The position numbers and the translations under genes are program-made. Positions 1-5,008 of a stretch of 8,308 nt of DNA are shown here, in pieces. A model generated the notes under the pieces. The model saw only the letters and a program-made list of their open reading frames with translations, was not told where the DNA came from and searched no databases. Within the stretch, counting starts at the first letter, position 1. Each line of letters opens with the position of its first letter. The DNA is from Eubacteriales bacterium (GTDB lineage Bacteria; Bacillota; Clostridia; Christensenellales; CAG-138), in the NCBI GenBank assembly GCA_028701165.1, contig JAQVRG010000058.1, positions 1 to 8,308 on the forward strand, in the 5' to 3' direction.

Positions 1-340
1 AAAGGCTTTCCAGCTTCTTGATGAGGGTATACGTCTTTTTTGTCGTGAGGAACTGGTTCGCCTGAACGCTGTCCACCAACAGCTTCAATTCCGGCAGCTC
101 AAAATCGCGGGAGGCGACATAATACCTTGTGGTTTTGGACTTAATGGACTGTACGTCGATGCCGAAGGTGCGAAGCGCCTCCATATCGTCATACAGGCTT
201 TTGCGCTCGGCTTGCACATCATACTGGAGTAACTCGTTTTTGATCTCCTCCAGCGACATGGCGTGTTCCTCGTCCGTCTTTGCGGTGAGGATGCGGGCAA
301 GGTAAAGAAGCTTCAATTTTTGATTTGGTGATTTAGACAT
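1..340 (-). CDS. HTH-WYL type transcriptional regulator, N-terminal part (truncated by window edge)
   Basis: The visible 113 codons read as a winged helix-turn-helix DNA-binding domain: residues 1-60 start MSKSPNQKLKLLYLARIL and include a recognition-helix region with RKSLYDDMEALRTFGIDV. A stretch follows containing YYVASRDFELPELKLLVDSV, the usual linker into a WYL ligand-sensing domain, which would lie left of the window. The ATG at 340 is preceded by AGGAGG at 7 nt spacing, so the start is firm. It is the last leftward gene seen and is separated from the SRAP gene by a terminator-like hairpin and its own candidate promoter, so it is probably a separate transcription unit. WYL regulators of this layout are known as effector-binding repressors or activators, some of them responding to DNA damage. 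The ligand here cannot be read because the sensor domain is not in the window. Confidence 0.85.
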   Translation of the reverse strand, partial: MSKSPNQKLKLLYLARILTAKTDEEHAMSLEEIKNELLQYDVQAERKSLYDDMEALRTFGIDVQSIKSKTTRYYVASRDFELPELKLLVDSVQANQFLTTKKTYTLIKKLESL

Positions 341-396
341 TGGAAAGCCTCCTATTCACTTATTCGATTGCCTTTCTGTTGTCTATACTCTACACC

Positions 397-425
397 ATTA
401 TACGACATGTATTGTTTCAATTAAA
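397..425 (-). promoter_or_regulatory. Candidate sigma-A promoter for the HTH-WYL gene
   Basis: On the minus strand a perfect TATAAT (plus positions 397-402) lies 17 nt from a weak -35, TTTAAT (420-425). Predicted transcription would begin near 390, leaving a leader of about 50 nt before the ATG at 340. The -35 is poor and TTGAAA at 415-420 is too close, so activation or an imperfect promoter is possible. Confidence 0.5.
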
Positions 426-438
426 GTACAGTGATCGT

Positions 439-468
439 AAAAGCGGAACAGTCGATCACTGTTCCGCT
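439..468 (-). terminator. Intrinsic terminator overlapping the SRAP stop codon
   Basis: AGCGGAACAGT (442-452) and ACTGTTCCGCT (458-468) form a perfect 11-bp inverted repeat with a 5-nt loop. On the minus strand it is followed by a short T-run (439-442). The 3' end of the SRAP reading frame, including its TGA (456-458), lies inside the hairpin. The U-tract is short, so termination may be partial. A second perfect 10-bp repeat (428-437 with 453-462) overlaps it. Confidence 0.7.
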
Positions 469-1049
469 AAACTTGCTCTGATATCTGAATTGGCGAAAGA
501 GATTAACTCCGGGTAACTGCCCGCTGGCGAGAGCCAATTCGCAATCGCATCCCGTGGAAGGATCACCGGCATGCGGCCATGGATCTCTGCAATATGCGGC
601 GCCGCGTCCTTTGTGAGGATTGTGTAGTAGGGAACACGCGATGCTTCATCGACCATGTATAGACCTGCCATATAGATGAGCCTTGAATCGGGCTTGGAAA
701 AGGCATATTTTTGTTTCTGATTGGTCTCCCTGTCCTTACGACTCCATTCGTAGTAGCCCGAAGCGGGGATGATGCAGCGCCGTTTCATCGCGCTTTCTGA
801 AAACGCCGCCTTCTGCTGCGCCGTTTCGCTTCGGGCGTTGATCATCAAAAGCTTGCCGTCTGGCCTTGGAAAGCCCCATTTCATGGGGAACAGGCGCTGC
901 TGCATGTTGCGGTTGTTGGCAAGCACAAGAGCCGTGTCCGCAGGTCGTATCTCCCCATAACGCTTTGCTTCCAAAGAGGATGCCGCCACAGGAATGGCGA
1001 GCAGCTCCTCGATGTCATCCTCCGGATCAATATAATACCGCCCGCACAT
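456..1049 (-). CDS. SOS response-associated peptidase family protein (SRAP, YedK/HMCES-like)
   Basis: SRAP proteins bind abasic sites in single-stranded DNA and form a covalent DNA-protein crosslink through the amino group of Cys2, which shields the lesion. The 197-residue length is usual for the family. All expected active-site features are visible: MCGRY start with Cys2, Asn71 in the NARSET motif, Glu101 in SGYYEW and His157 in IHGRMPVIL. The start at 1049 is fixed by the need for Cys2 after Met removal and by AAAGGAGG 5 nt upstream. It lies 22 nt after the SIMPL gene and is the last gene of the five-gene leftward run headed by the XRE-S24 repressor. That supports a damage-inducible role alongside the divergent translesion polymerase. 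The function of this copy is inferred from the family; the residues are seen directly. Confidence 0.95.
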   Translation of the reverse strand: MCGRYYIDPEDDIEELLAIPVAASSLEAKRYGEIRPADTALVLANNRNMQQRLFPMKWGFPRPDGKLLMINARSETAQQKAAFSESAMKRRCIIPASGYYEWSRKDRETNQKQKYAFSKPDSRLIYMAGLYMVDEASRVPYYTILTKDAAPHIAEIHGRMPVILPRDAIANWLSPAGSYPELISFANSDIRASLAEQ

Positions 1050-1071
1050 TGCGCCCTCCTTTGTGCACCGC

Positions 1072-1728
1072 CTATGCTTCGATCTCCCAGGTAAACGTAA
1101 CCGTATCTTCCATGCTGACGTCTTCCGGCTCTATCTCCATAGCGTCCGGAGCAGCCGCGCACGGCACTGCCAGCTTCTCATAGTTTGTGGGGGAATACAC
1201 CTCGATCTCGCCCCATGAATAGTTGATGTGATATAACTGCCCAAGCTTAACGCCGGAGGCTTCCGCCAGCAGTTCGGCTTTGGCTCTCGCGTCCTTGGCG
1301 GCAGCGCGCAGCACCTCGTTTTTCATACCCTCCGCATCCTTCACGGTAAAGCGGATGTTGAGCTCCGGATCAGCGGTGCATTGCGCGATCACATTGAGCG
1401 CCTCTCCCAGCCGCACCATGTCGAAAGCCAGTTCGATTTTTAGGTTTTGATTGCAACAGTAGCCCTGAAATACCTGCTTCCAATTGTTGTTCTTATCCCG
1501 GATACTCTCGTACTGGCTGTTGATAGCAAAGTTCGTCGTCTTCACATCTTTGCGTGGAATGCCGATTTGTTCCATCGACGTATACAGGATATCCAGCTTG
1601 CTTGCGGAATCGGACATCATCTTTTCATAATTCTTATCCAGTGTTTTCAGCGTGAGCAAAAGATGGATTCGGTCAGGCTTTGCGTTTGCCGAGCCCCTTC
1701 CTTTGATCGTAATAAATCGTTCTGCCAT
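1072..1728 (-). CDS. SIMPL domain-containing protein (DUF541 family)
   Basis: A 218-residue protein whose opening (MAERFITIKGRGSANAKPD) and later blocks match the SIMPL/DUF541 fold: the KTTNF segment, a central YxxxNxLKIEL-like strand, and the helix with AAAKDARAKAELLAEASGVKLG. Most family members are exported, envelope-associated proteins. This one has no signal peptide or membrane segment, so it should be cytosolic. The ATG at 1728 has GGGAGG 8 nt upstream. It sits 18 nt after the unknown 93-residue gene and 22 nt before SRAP, clearly co-transcribed. The C-terminal part beyond about residue 185 (acidic, PDAMEIEPEDVSMEDTVTF) matches the closing strand of the domain. The biochemical role is unknown; its place in a damage-response operon is the main clue. 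Confidence 0.85.
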   Translation of the reverse strand: MAERFITIKGRGSANAKPDRIHLLLTLKTLDKNYEKMMSDSASKLDILYTSMEQIGIPRKDVKTTNFAINSQYESIRDKNNNWKQVFQGYCCNQNLKIELAFDMVRLGEALNVIAQCTADPELNIRFTVKDAEGMKNEVLRAAAKDARAKAELLAEASGVKLGQLYHINYSWGEIEVYSPTNYEKLAVPCAAAPDAMEIEPEDVSMEDTVTFTWEIEA

Positions 1729-1746
1729 ACTCGTATCCTCCCATTC

Positions 1747-2028
1747 TTATGATCTGCGTTCCAAGAACCATTTGCCTATTACATTTCCGTTGGTATTCGT
1801 ACTGCGCTCAAAGAACAGATACCGCTGCAAACCGTTCACATAGATGGTGTAGCGATCGCCCTGTCCGCCAGCTTTAGCGGCGTAAGCCGGCCGCACGGCG
1901 CCGACCCGGTCGATGTCGAAGCTGCGCCCGTCCTCCCAGGTGATGCGCCGGGGCATCATTTGACCGTTTTCGTCTATGTCGGTCTGCACCTTAACATATA
2001 CCTTTACGCTCTTTCCGCTCGGTTCCAT
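1747..2028 (-). CDS. Conserved-looking hypothetical protein, 93 residues, in repressor-SRAP operon
   Basis: I do not recognise a named family. The protein is small and beta-rich in appearance, beginning MEPSGKSVKVYVKVQTDID, with a WEDGRSFDIDRV segment, an aromatic RYTIYVNGLQRYLFFE segment and a C-terminal KWFLERRS. There is no signal peptide, membrane helix, cysteine pair or helix-turn-helix. The reading frame is open from a GTG at 2037, but AAGG stands 8 nt before the ATG at 2028 (within AAGGTGAT, a good match to the anti-SD), so I take 2028. It lies 54 nt after the LexA-like HTH gene and 18 nt before SIMPL on the same strand, so it belongs to the same transcript. The alternation of strands and conserved aromatic/charged turns suggests a small compact single-domain protein; its function is unknown. 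Confidence 0.75.
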   Translation of the reverse strand: MEPSGKSVKVYVKVQTDIDENGQMMPRRITWEDGRSFDIDRVGAVRPAYAAKAGGQGDRYTIYVNGLQRYLFFERSTNTNGNVIGKWFLERRS

Positions 2029-2082
2029 ACCCATCACCTTCTGCTATCTGAAGTCATTGCCTGCGAAAACAGGTCTTCATGT

Positions 2083-2310
2083 TCAACCTATATTCATTTT
2101 CTGAGTGGCTTCAACCGGGACGAGGGTTCGCATTTTGTCCGGGATGCGTTCAAGCATGCCGCAGTTAATTAATGCAATCACATGCCTTTGTACGGAGGCT
2201 GGAGATTTCAGCTTGACGCCGTCCCCGATCTCTCGCAGCGTGGGCGAATAGTGATATTCCCTCCTGTATGCGACAATAAAGTCCAAGACCTCCTGATCTC
2301 TCTGAGTCAT
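2083..2310 (-). CDS. LexA-type winged-helix DNA-binding domain protein without protease domain
   Basis: 75 residues starting MTQRDQEVLDFIVAYRREY. The PTLREIG motif, the SPASVQRHVIALINCGMLER recognition region and the following beta wing correspond to the N-terminal DNA-binding domain of LexA. The autocleavage/dimerisation domain that follows in full LexA (about 125 residues) is absent; the protein ends shortly after the wing. The frame is open upstream to 2349, but GGGAGG lies about 10 nt before the ATG at 2310, and this start matches the normal LexA N-terminus. It follows the XRE-S24 gene by 77 nt in the same direction. Without a dimerisation domain it could bind DNA weakly, act with a partner, or compete with a full-length LexA for SOS boxes. 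These roles are inference. Confidence 0.85.
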   Translation of the reverse strand: MTQRDQEVLDFIVAYRREYHYSPTLREIGDGVKLKSPASVQRHVIALINCGMLERIPDKMRTLVPVEATQKMNIG

Positions 2311-2387
2311 CCGTGCTTCACCTCCCGTACTTGTTATTTTAACCTTCATGCTGTCCGATAATCCGGTCTGTGCATGATGAGAACCGC

Positions 2388-3089
2388 TTAATTCAAAACC
2401 TTCCCAAATACTCTAAATTCGTCATAAGGGCCGACATCCTTAGGCTTGTACTCGCTGTTGAGTGATACAAGCTGGATTTTCTTCGGGGTCCGCCGCAGCA
2501 TTTTCAAATAAGCGTCCCCGTTTAGGAAAAAGATACCGACCTCGCCATCCTCCAGCTCCTGCTGCTGCTGTATCCAGATAATGCCGCCCTCATGGTATTC
2601 AGGCTCCATACTGTCGCCAACAATCCGAACTCCGAAGTTTGCGCTTTGCGCCACCGGGTCGTCCGTCTCGACCATCTCGAAATCGCTACTGTCAAGGAAC
2701 TGTCCTGTGCCTGCGGATACGGGCATATCGTACAAGGGTATCTTGCGCTTGGGGAATATCAACACGTTCGCTTTGATGACATACCGCCCGCTTGCGATAA
2801 GATCCTGCGCGTATGCCTCCACCTTCTCGCGGCCCTCGCGATTTAATGCGTCATGGATAAACGGCAAGCGATTCGCGCCGAAAACTACCCTTACATCGTT
2901 GACATGATAGATCGTACATAGGGAGAGGAACTGTATGGCGTTGGGCAGGTTCGTTCCCTGCTCCCAGCGGCTTATGGACTGCTTTGTAGCTGGGCAATTC
3001 AGCGCCGCCATCATGTGAGATACCTCGGTCTGGTTATAGTCAAGCTGTTTGCGCAAAGCCCGCAATGTTTTTCCAAAGTCGGTCTGCAT
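2388..3089 (-). CDS. XRE-family HTH repressor with LexA/S24 autopeptidase domain
   Basis: 233 residues. The N-terminal part (about 1-65) is a lambda-repressor-like HTH, with TEVSHMM, TKQSISRWEQG and LPN as the typical XRE signature. The C-terminal part (about 115-233) is an S24 peptidase: Ala126-Gly127 in VSAGTG is the expected cleavage bond, Ser160 in GDSMEP is the nucleophile and Lys196 in AYLKML is the general base. Such proteins self-cleave when RecA filaments form on damaged DNA and so release their target promoters. An upstream in-frame ATG at 3107 exists, but AGGAGG 7 nt before the ATG at 3089 fixes the start. The gene is divergent from dinB and heads the leftward operon, the classical position of a repressor controlling both sides and itself. 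Confidence 0.93.
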   Translation of the reverse strand: MQTDFGKTLRALRKQLDYNQTEVSHMMAALNCPATKQSISRWEQGTNLPNAIQFLSLCTIYHVNDVRVVFGANRLPFIHDALNREGREKVEAYAQDLIASGRYVIKANVLIFPKRKIPLYDMPVSAGTGQFLDSSDFEMVETDDPVAQSANFGVRIVGDSMEPEYHEGGIIWIQQQQELEDGEVGIFFLNGDAYLKMLRRTPKKIQLVSLNSEYKPKDVGPYDEFRVFGKVLN

Positions 3090-3113
3090 ATTCGCACCTC
3101 CTGTCATGTCTCG

Positions 3114-3142
3114 ATTCTACCATGGGCCAATACCGAATGCAA
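3114..3142 (-). promoter_or_regulatory. Candidate sigma-A promoter of the leftward repressor-SRAP operon
   Basis: On the minus strand, TTGCAT (plus 3137-3142) is followed after exactly 17 nt by TAGAAT (3114-3119), which matches the -10 consensus at five of six positions. Transcription would start near 3107, leaving only about 18 nt before the ATG at 3089 and just including its ribosome binding site. Confidence 0.55.
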
Positions 3143-3161
3143 TATTAAAATCCTGCTATGC

Positions 3162-3197
3162 GAACAAAATTACCGTCTGTTCAAAATCGTAAAACAG
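3162..3197. promoter_or_regulatory. Overlapping inverted repeats, candidate operator for the XRE-S24 repressor
   Basis: GAACA (3162-3166) and TGTTC (3178-3182) form an inverted repeat with an 11-nt spacer. CTGTT (3177-3181) and AACAG (3193-3197) form a second one, also with an 11-nt spacer, sharing the middle half-site. The three half-sites recur at about 15-16 bp. They lie between the two divergent promoters and cover the predicted dinB -35, where a repressor would be expected to act. This is not the standard Bacillota LexA box, whose half-sites are only 4 nt apart. Confidence 0.4.
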
Positions 3198-3206
3198 GAT
3201 TATCAT
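3178..3206 (+). promoter_or_regulatory. Candidate promoter of dinB
   Basis: TATCAT (3201-3206) matches the -10 consensus at five of six positions and stands 17 nt downstream of a weak -35, TGTTCA (3178-3183), which overlaps the inverted-repeat half-site. Transcription would start near 3213, upstream of the GGAGG at 3228-3232. The in-frame ATG at 3205 would then lie outside the transcript, supporting the GTG start at 3241. Confidence 0.4.
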
Positions 3207-3240
3207 GTTTGCACCGATTAGAGAAGCGGAGGGAACAAGA

Positions 3241-4482
3241 GTGGAACGGATCATATTGCACAGCGACCTGAACGCTTTCTATGCCTCCGTGGAGACTATG
3301 CTACACCCGGAGCTGAAAGGCCATCCTGTGGCTGTGTGCGGCAGCGTGGAGGACAGGCACGGCATCGTGCTCACCAAGAGCCAGCAGGCAAAGGAAGCGG
3401 GCGTGAAAACCGGCATGGCCATCTGGCAGGCGAAGGAGAAATGCCCTAGGCTGATCGTGGTACAGCCCCATTACGACCAGTATCTGAAATACTCCGAGGC
3501 TGCCCATGAGATATACAGCCGGTACACGGACAGGATCGAGCCGTTCGGCATCGACGAGGTGTGGCTGGATGTTTCGGATGGTCAGCACTCCTTCAGCCAC
3601 GGTAAAACCGTGGCAGATGAGCTTCGTGAAACCATGAAAAGCGAGCTTGGCCTCACGGTCTCTGTGGGCGTGTCATATAACAAAATCTTTGCCAAGCTGG
3701 GAAGCGATATGAAAAAGCCGGACGGAACCACCGTCATATCCGAGGACAGCTTCAAGGAAAAGGTCTGGCCGCTGCCCGCATCCGACCTGCTGTTTGTCGG
3801 CAGGGCGACCACGAAACGCTTATATGGGTACGGCATCACCACCATCGGCGGGATCGCCCGAACCGACCCTGAATACCTTCGCTCGTGGTTCGGGATCAAT
3901 GGCGTCAAGATGTGGCAGTTTGCTAACGGTTTTGATCGCTCTCGCGTTTGCAATTACGGGTATGAACCGCCCGCCAAGAGCGTTGGCCACGGCATCACCT
4001 TTACCGCTGACCTCATTGACAATACCGAGGTCTGCCATGCCTTTCTGGAGCTTGCGCAGGGCGTGTCCAAGAAGCTCCGGGCGACCAACGCCGCGGCTAT
4101 GGCGGTCTCCATCTTTGTGCGCAACAACCAGCTTTATTGGCAGCAGCATCAAGCAAAGCTTGCCAACCCCACTCAAAGCTGGCGCGATCTTGCGGAAACA
4201 GCGTTTACACTGTTCCGTGAGAAATATAACTGGCGGCATCCCATTCGCTCGCTTACCATTACGGCCATACGGCTGATCCCCGCCGACGCCCCGCGGCAGA
4301 CGGATCTGTTCTTTGACCAGGAAGCGTTTGAGAAGCAGGAGAAGCTGGAAAAGGCGGTTTTAGATATCCGCAGGCGGTTCGGCAACGCTGCCGTCACCCT
4401 CGCGGGCCTGATGAACAACAAAAAGCTCCCCGGCGGGAGGCTTGACGAGCAGTTCGTACTGCCAAACGCCATGGTTCAATGA
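3241..4482 (+). CDS. dinB: Y-family DNA polymerase, DinB/Pol IV type
   Basis: 413 residues, error-prone polymerase that copies past DNA lesions. It starts at a GTG with GGAGG 8 nt upstream, giving the usual family N-terminus ERIILHSDLNAFYASVE. An ATG at 3205 would add 12 unrelated residues. The catalytic acidic residues are Asp9 in the DLNAFYASVE motif and Asp105-Glu106 in GIDEVWLDV. Tyr14 aligns with the steric-gate position of E. coli Pol IV, and the nucleotide-binding SVGVSYNKIFAKLGSDMKK block spans about 141-160. A thumb helix-hairpin-helix and little-finger domain follow. QTDLFF at 353-358 is a typical sliding-clamp-binding motif, set about 55 residues inside the C-terminus. The gene is divergent from the XRE-S24 repressor and is followed after 18 nt by a zinc-ribbon gene. 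All key residues are intact, so I expect an active enzyme induced by DNA damage. Confidence 0.95.
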   Translation: MERIILHSDLNAFYASVETMLHPELKGHPVAVCGSVEDRHGIVLTKSQQAKEAGVKTGMAIWQAKEKCPRLIVVQPHYDQYLKYSEAAHEIYSRYTDRIEPFGIDEVWLDVSDGQHSFSHGKTVADELRETMKSELGLTVSVGVSYNKIFAKLGSDMKKPDGTTVISEDSFKEKVWPLPASDLLFVGRATTKRLYGYGITTIGGIARTDPEYLRSWFGINGVKMWQFANGFDRSRVCNYGYEPPAKSVGHGITFTADLIDNTEVCHAFLELAQGVSKKLRATNAAAMAVSIFVRNNQLYWQQHQAKLANPTQSWRDLAETAFTLFREKYNWRHPIRSLTITAIRLIPADAPRQTDLFFDQEAFEKQEKLEKAVLDIRRRFGNAAVTLAGLMNNKKLPGGRLDEQFVLPNAMVQ

Positions 4483-4500
4483 TTATGTTGGAGGAATTGG

Positions 4501-4677
4501 ATGAAGTCACAGCTGGTCTGCCCCCATTGCGGGCGCAGGGTTTTGGATACGGATAGTACGGTAATCAACGACGTTCACGTGATACGGCAAAAGGAAAAGT
4601 GGAGGGCCGATTATTACATCAAGTGCTGGAAATGCAGTTCCCATTTGGGGATACGGTTGGTAGGGCATAAGGGCTAA
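4501..4677 (+). CDS. Small zinc-ribbon protein downstream of dinB
   Basis: 58 residues, MKSQLVCPHCGRR at the N-terminus and KCWKCSSHLG near the C-terminus. Cys7, Cys10, Cys42 and Cys45 form two CxxC knuckles 32 residues apart, the classical four-cysteine zinc-ribbon layout. The ATG at 4501 has GGAGG 6 nt upstream, and the frame closes with TAA at 4675-4677. The 18-nt gap to dinB and the shared direction indicate co-transcription. I do not recognise a named family; small cysteine-rich proteins of this size are common on Clostridia mobile elements. It may bind nucleic acid or a protein partner such as the polymerase, but that is only inference from its position. Confidence 0.7.
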   Translation: MKSQLVCPHCGRRVLDTDSTVINDVHVIRQKEKWRADYYIKCWKCSSHLGIRLVGHKG

Positions 4678-4809
4678 ACGCAGCCCATGCGCTTATAGGT
4701 AACAGAATAAGGACACGATTGTGACGTTTCACGATCGTTCAGTACTCAGTACAGAGCACGCCGCAACTAATCCCGCACGCGAGTGCCGGATACGGTATTA
4801 AATAACGAC
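4678..4809. other. Structured non-coding stretch before the tandem terminators
   Basis: No gene is seen here, nor in the whole interval to 5008. It holds several small dyads in series: CTTAT/ATAAG (4692-4696 with 4707-4711), a 10-bp hairpin with one G-U pair and a CGTT loop (4715-4738), GTAC-TCA-GTAC (4742-4752), and GCAC-GCGA-GTGC with a GNRA-type tetraloop (4775-4786). The stretch could be the 3' untranslated region of the dinB transcript or a small RNA ending at the terminators. I found no convincing promoter in it and matched no known riboswitch. Confidence 0.35.
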
Positions 4810-4862
4810 GGACGAGCCTGACGAGTAGCTAATTAAAGCTACCGCCAGGTTCGTTCTTTTTT
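4810..4862 (+). terminator. First of two tandem intrinsic terminators
   Basis: ACGAGCCTG (4812-4820) pairs with CAGGTTCGT (4846-4854) with one G-U pair. Above an internal loop (ACGA/CGC), GTAGCT (4825-4830) pairs perfectly with AGCTAC (4837-4842), closed by an AATTAA loop. TCTTTTTT (4855-4862) follows directly. It is strong in the plus direction and would end the dinB-zinc ribbon transcript or attenuate readthrough to the next gene. Confidence 0.8.
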
Positions 4863-4913
4863 AGCCACTCGTCAGCTTCCCGAGAAGGAGTTAACGAGTG
4901 GCTTTTTTCTTTT
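4863..4913 (+). terminator. Second tandem intrinsic terminator
   Basis: AGCCACTCGT (4863-4872) and ACGAGTGGCT (4894-4903) make a perfect 10-bp stem. An inner CTTC/GAAG pairing lies in the loop, and a run of T's broken by one C (4903-4913) follows. It begins one base after the U-tract of the first terminator. Its 5' arm is also complementary to the 5' arm of the first terminator. Confidence 0.82.
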
Positions 4914-4955
4914 CCGGCTGGCAGACGGCCATATGCAGATACCCCTGATTGGCCT

Positions 4956-4996
4956 CAATTCGAAATCGCAAACGTTTCTAAGCGCAAATCGAATTG
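4956..4996 (+). repeat. Inverted repeat abutting the ribosome binding site of the sigma-like gene
   Basis: CAATTCGA (4956-4963) and TCGAATTG (4989-4996) are perfect 8-bp complements separated by 25 nt. The right arm runs into the GGAGG at 4996-5000. The spacer contains the palindrome AAACGTTT (4970-4977). In RNA the hairpin could hamper ribosome binding; in DNA it could be a protein-binding site. No convincing promoter was found nearby. Confidence 0.45.
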
Positions 4997-5008
4997 GAGG
5001 TCAACAAA

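Noticed and set aside
3162..3182. Canonical Bacillota LexA (Cheo) box in the repressor-dinB region
   Set aside because: The half-sites GAACA and TGTTC are 11 nt apart instead of the 4 nt needed for CGAAC-N4-GTTCG.
3205..3240. ATG at 3205 as the dinB start
   Set aside because: It lies in the predicted -10, has no good ribosome binding site and would add residues foreign to the family; the GTG at 3241 has GGAGG at 8 nt.
3820..4239. Minus-strand and alternate plus frames inside dinB
   Set aside because: dinB motifs are continuous through the whole region in one frame; the others are shadows.
4678..4913. Known riboswitch or T-box leader (c-di-GMP, T-box considered)
   Set aside because: The conserved cores of these classes are not present; a GCTACCGCC stretch is only a loose resemblance and is part of the first terminator stem.
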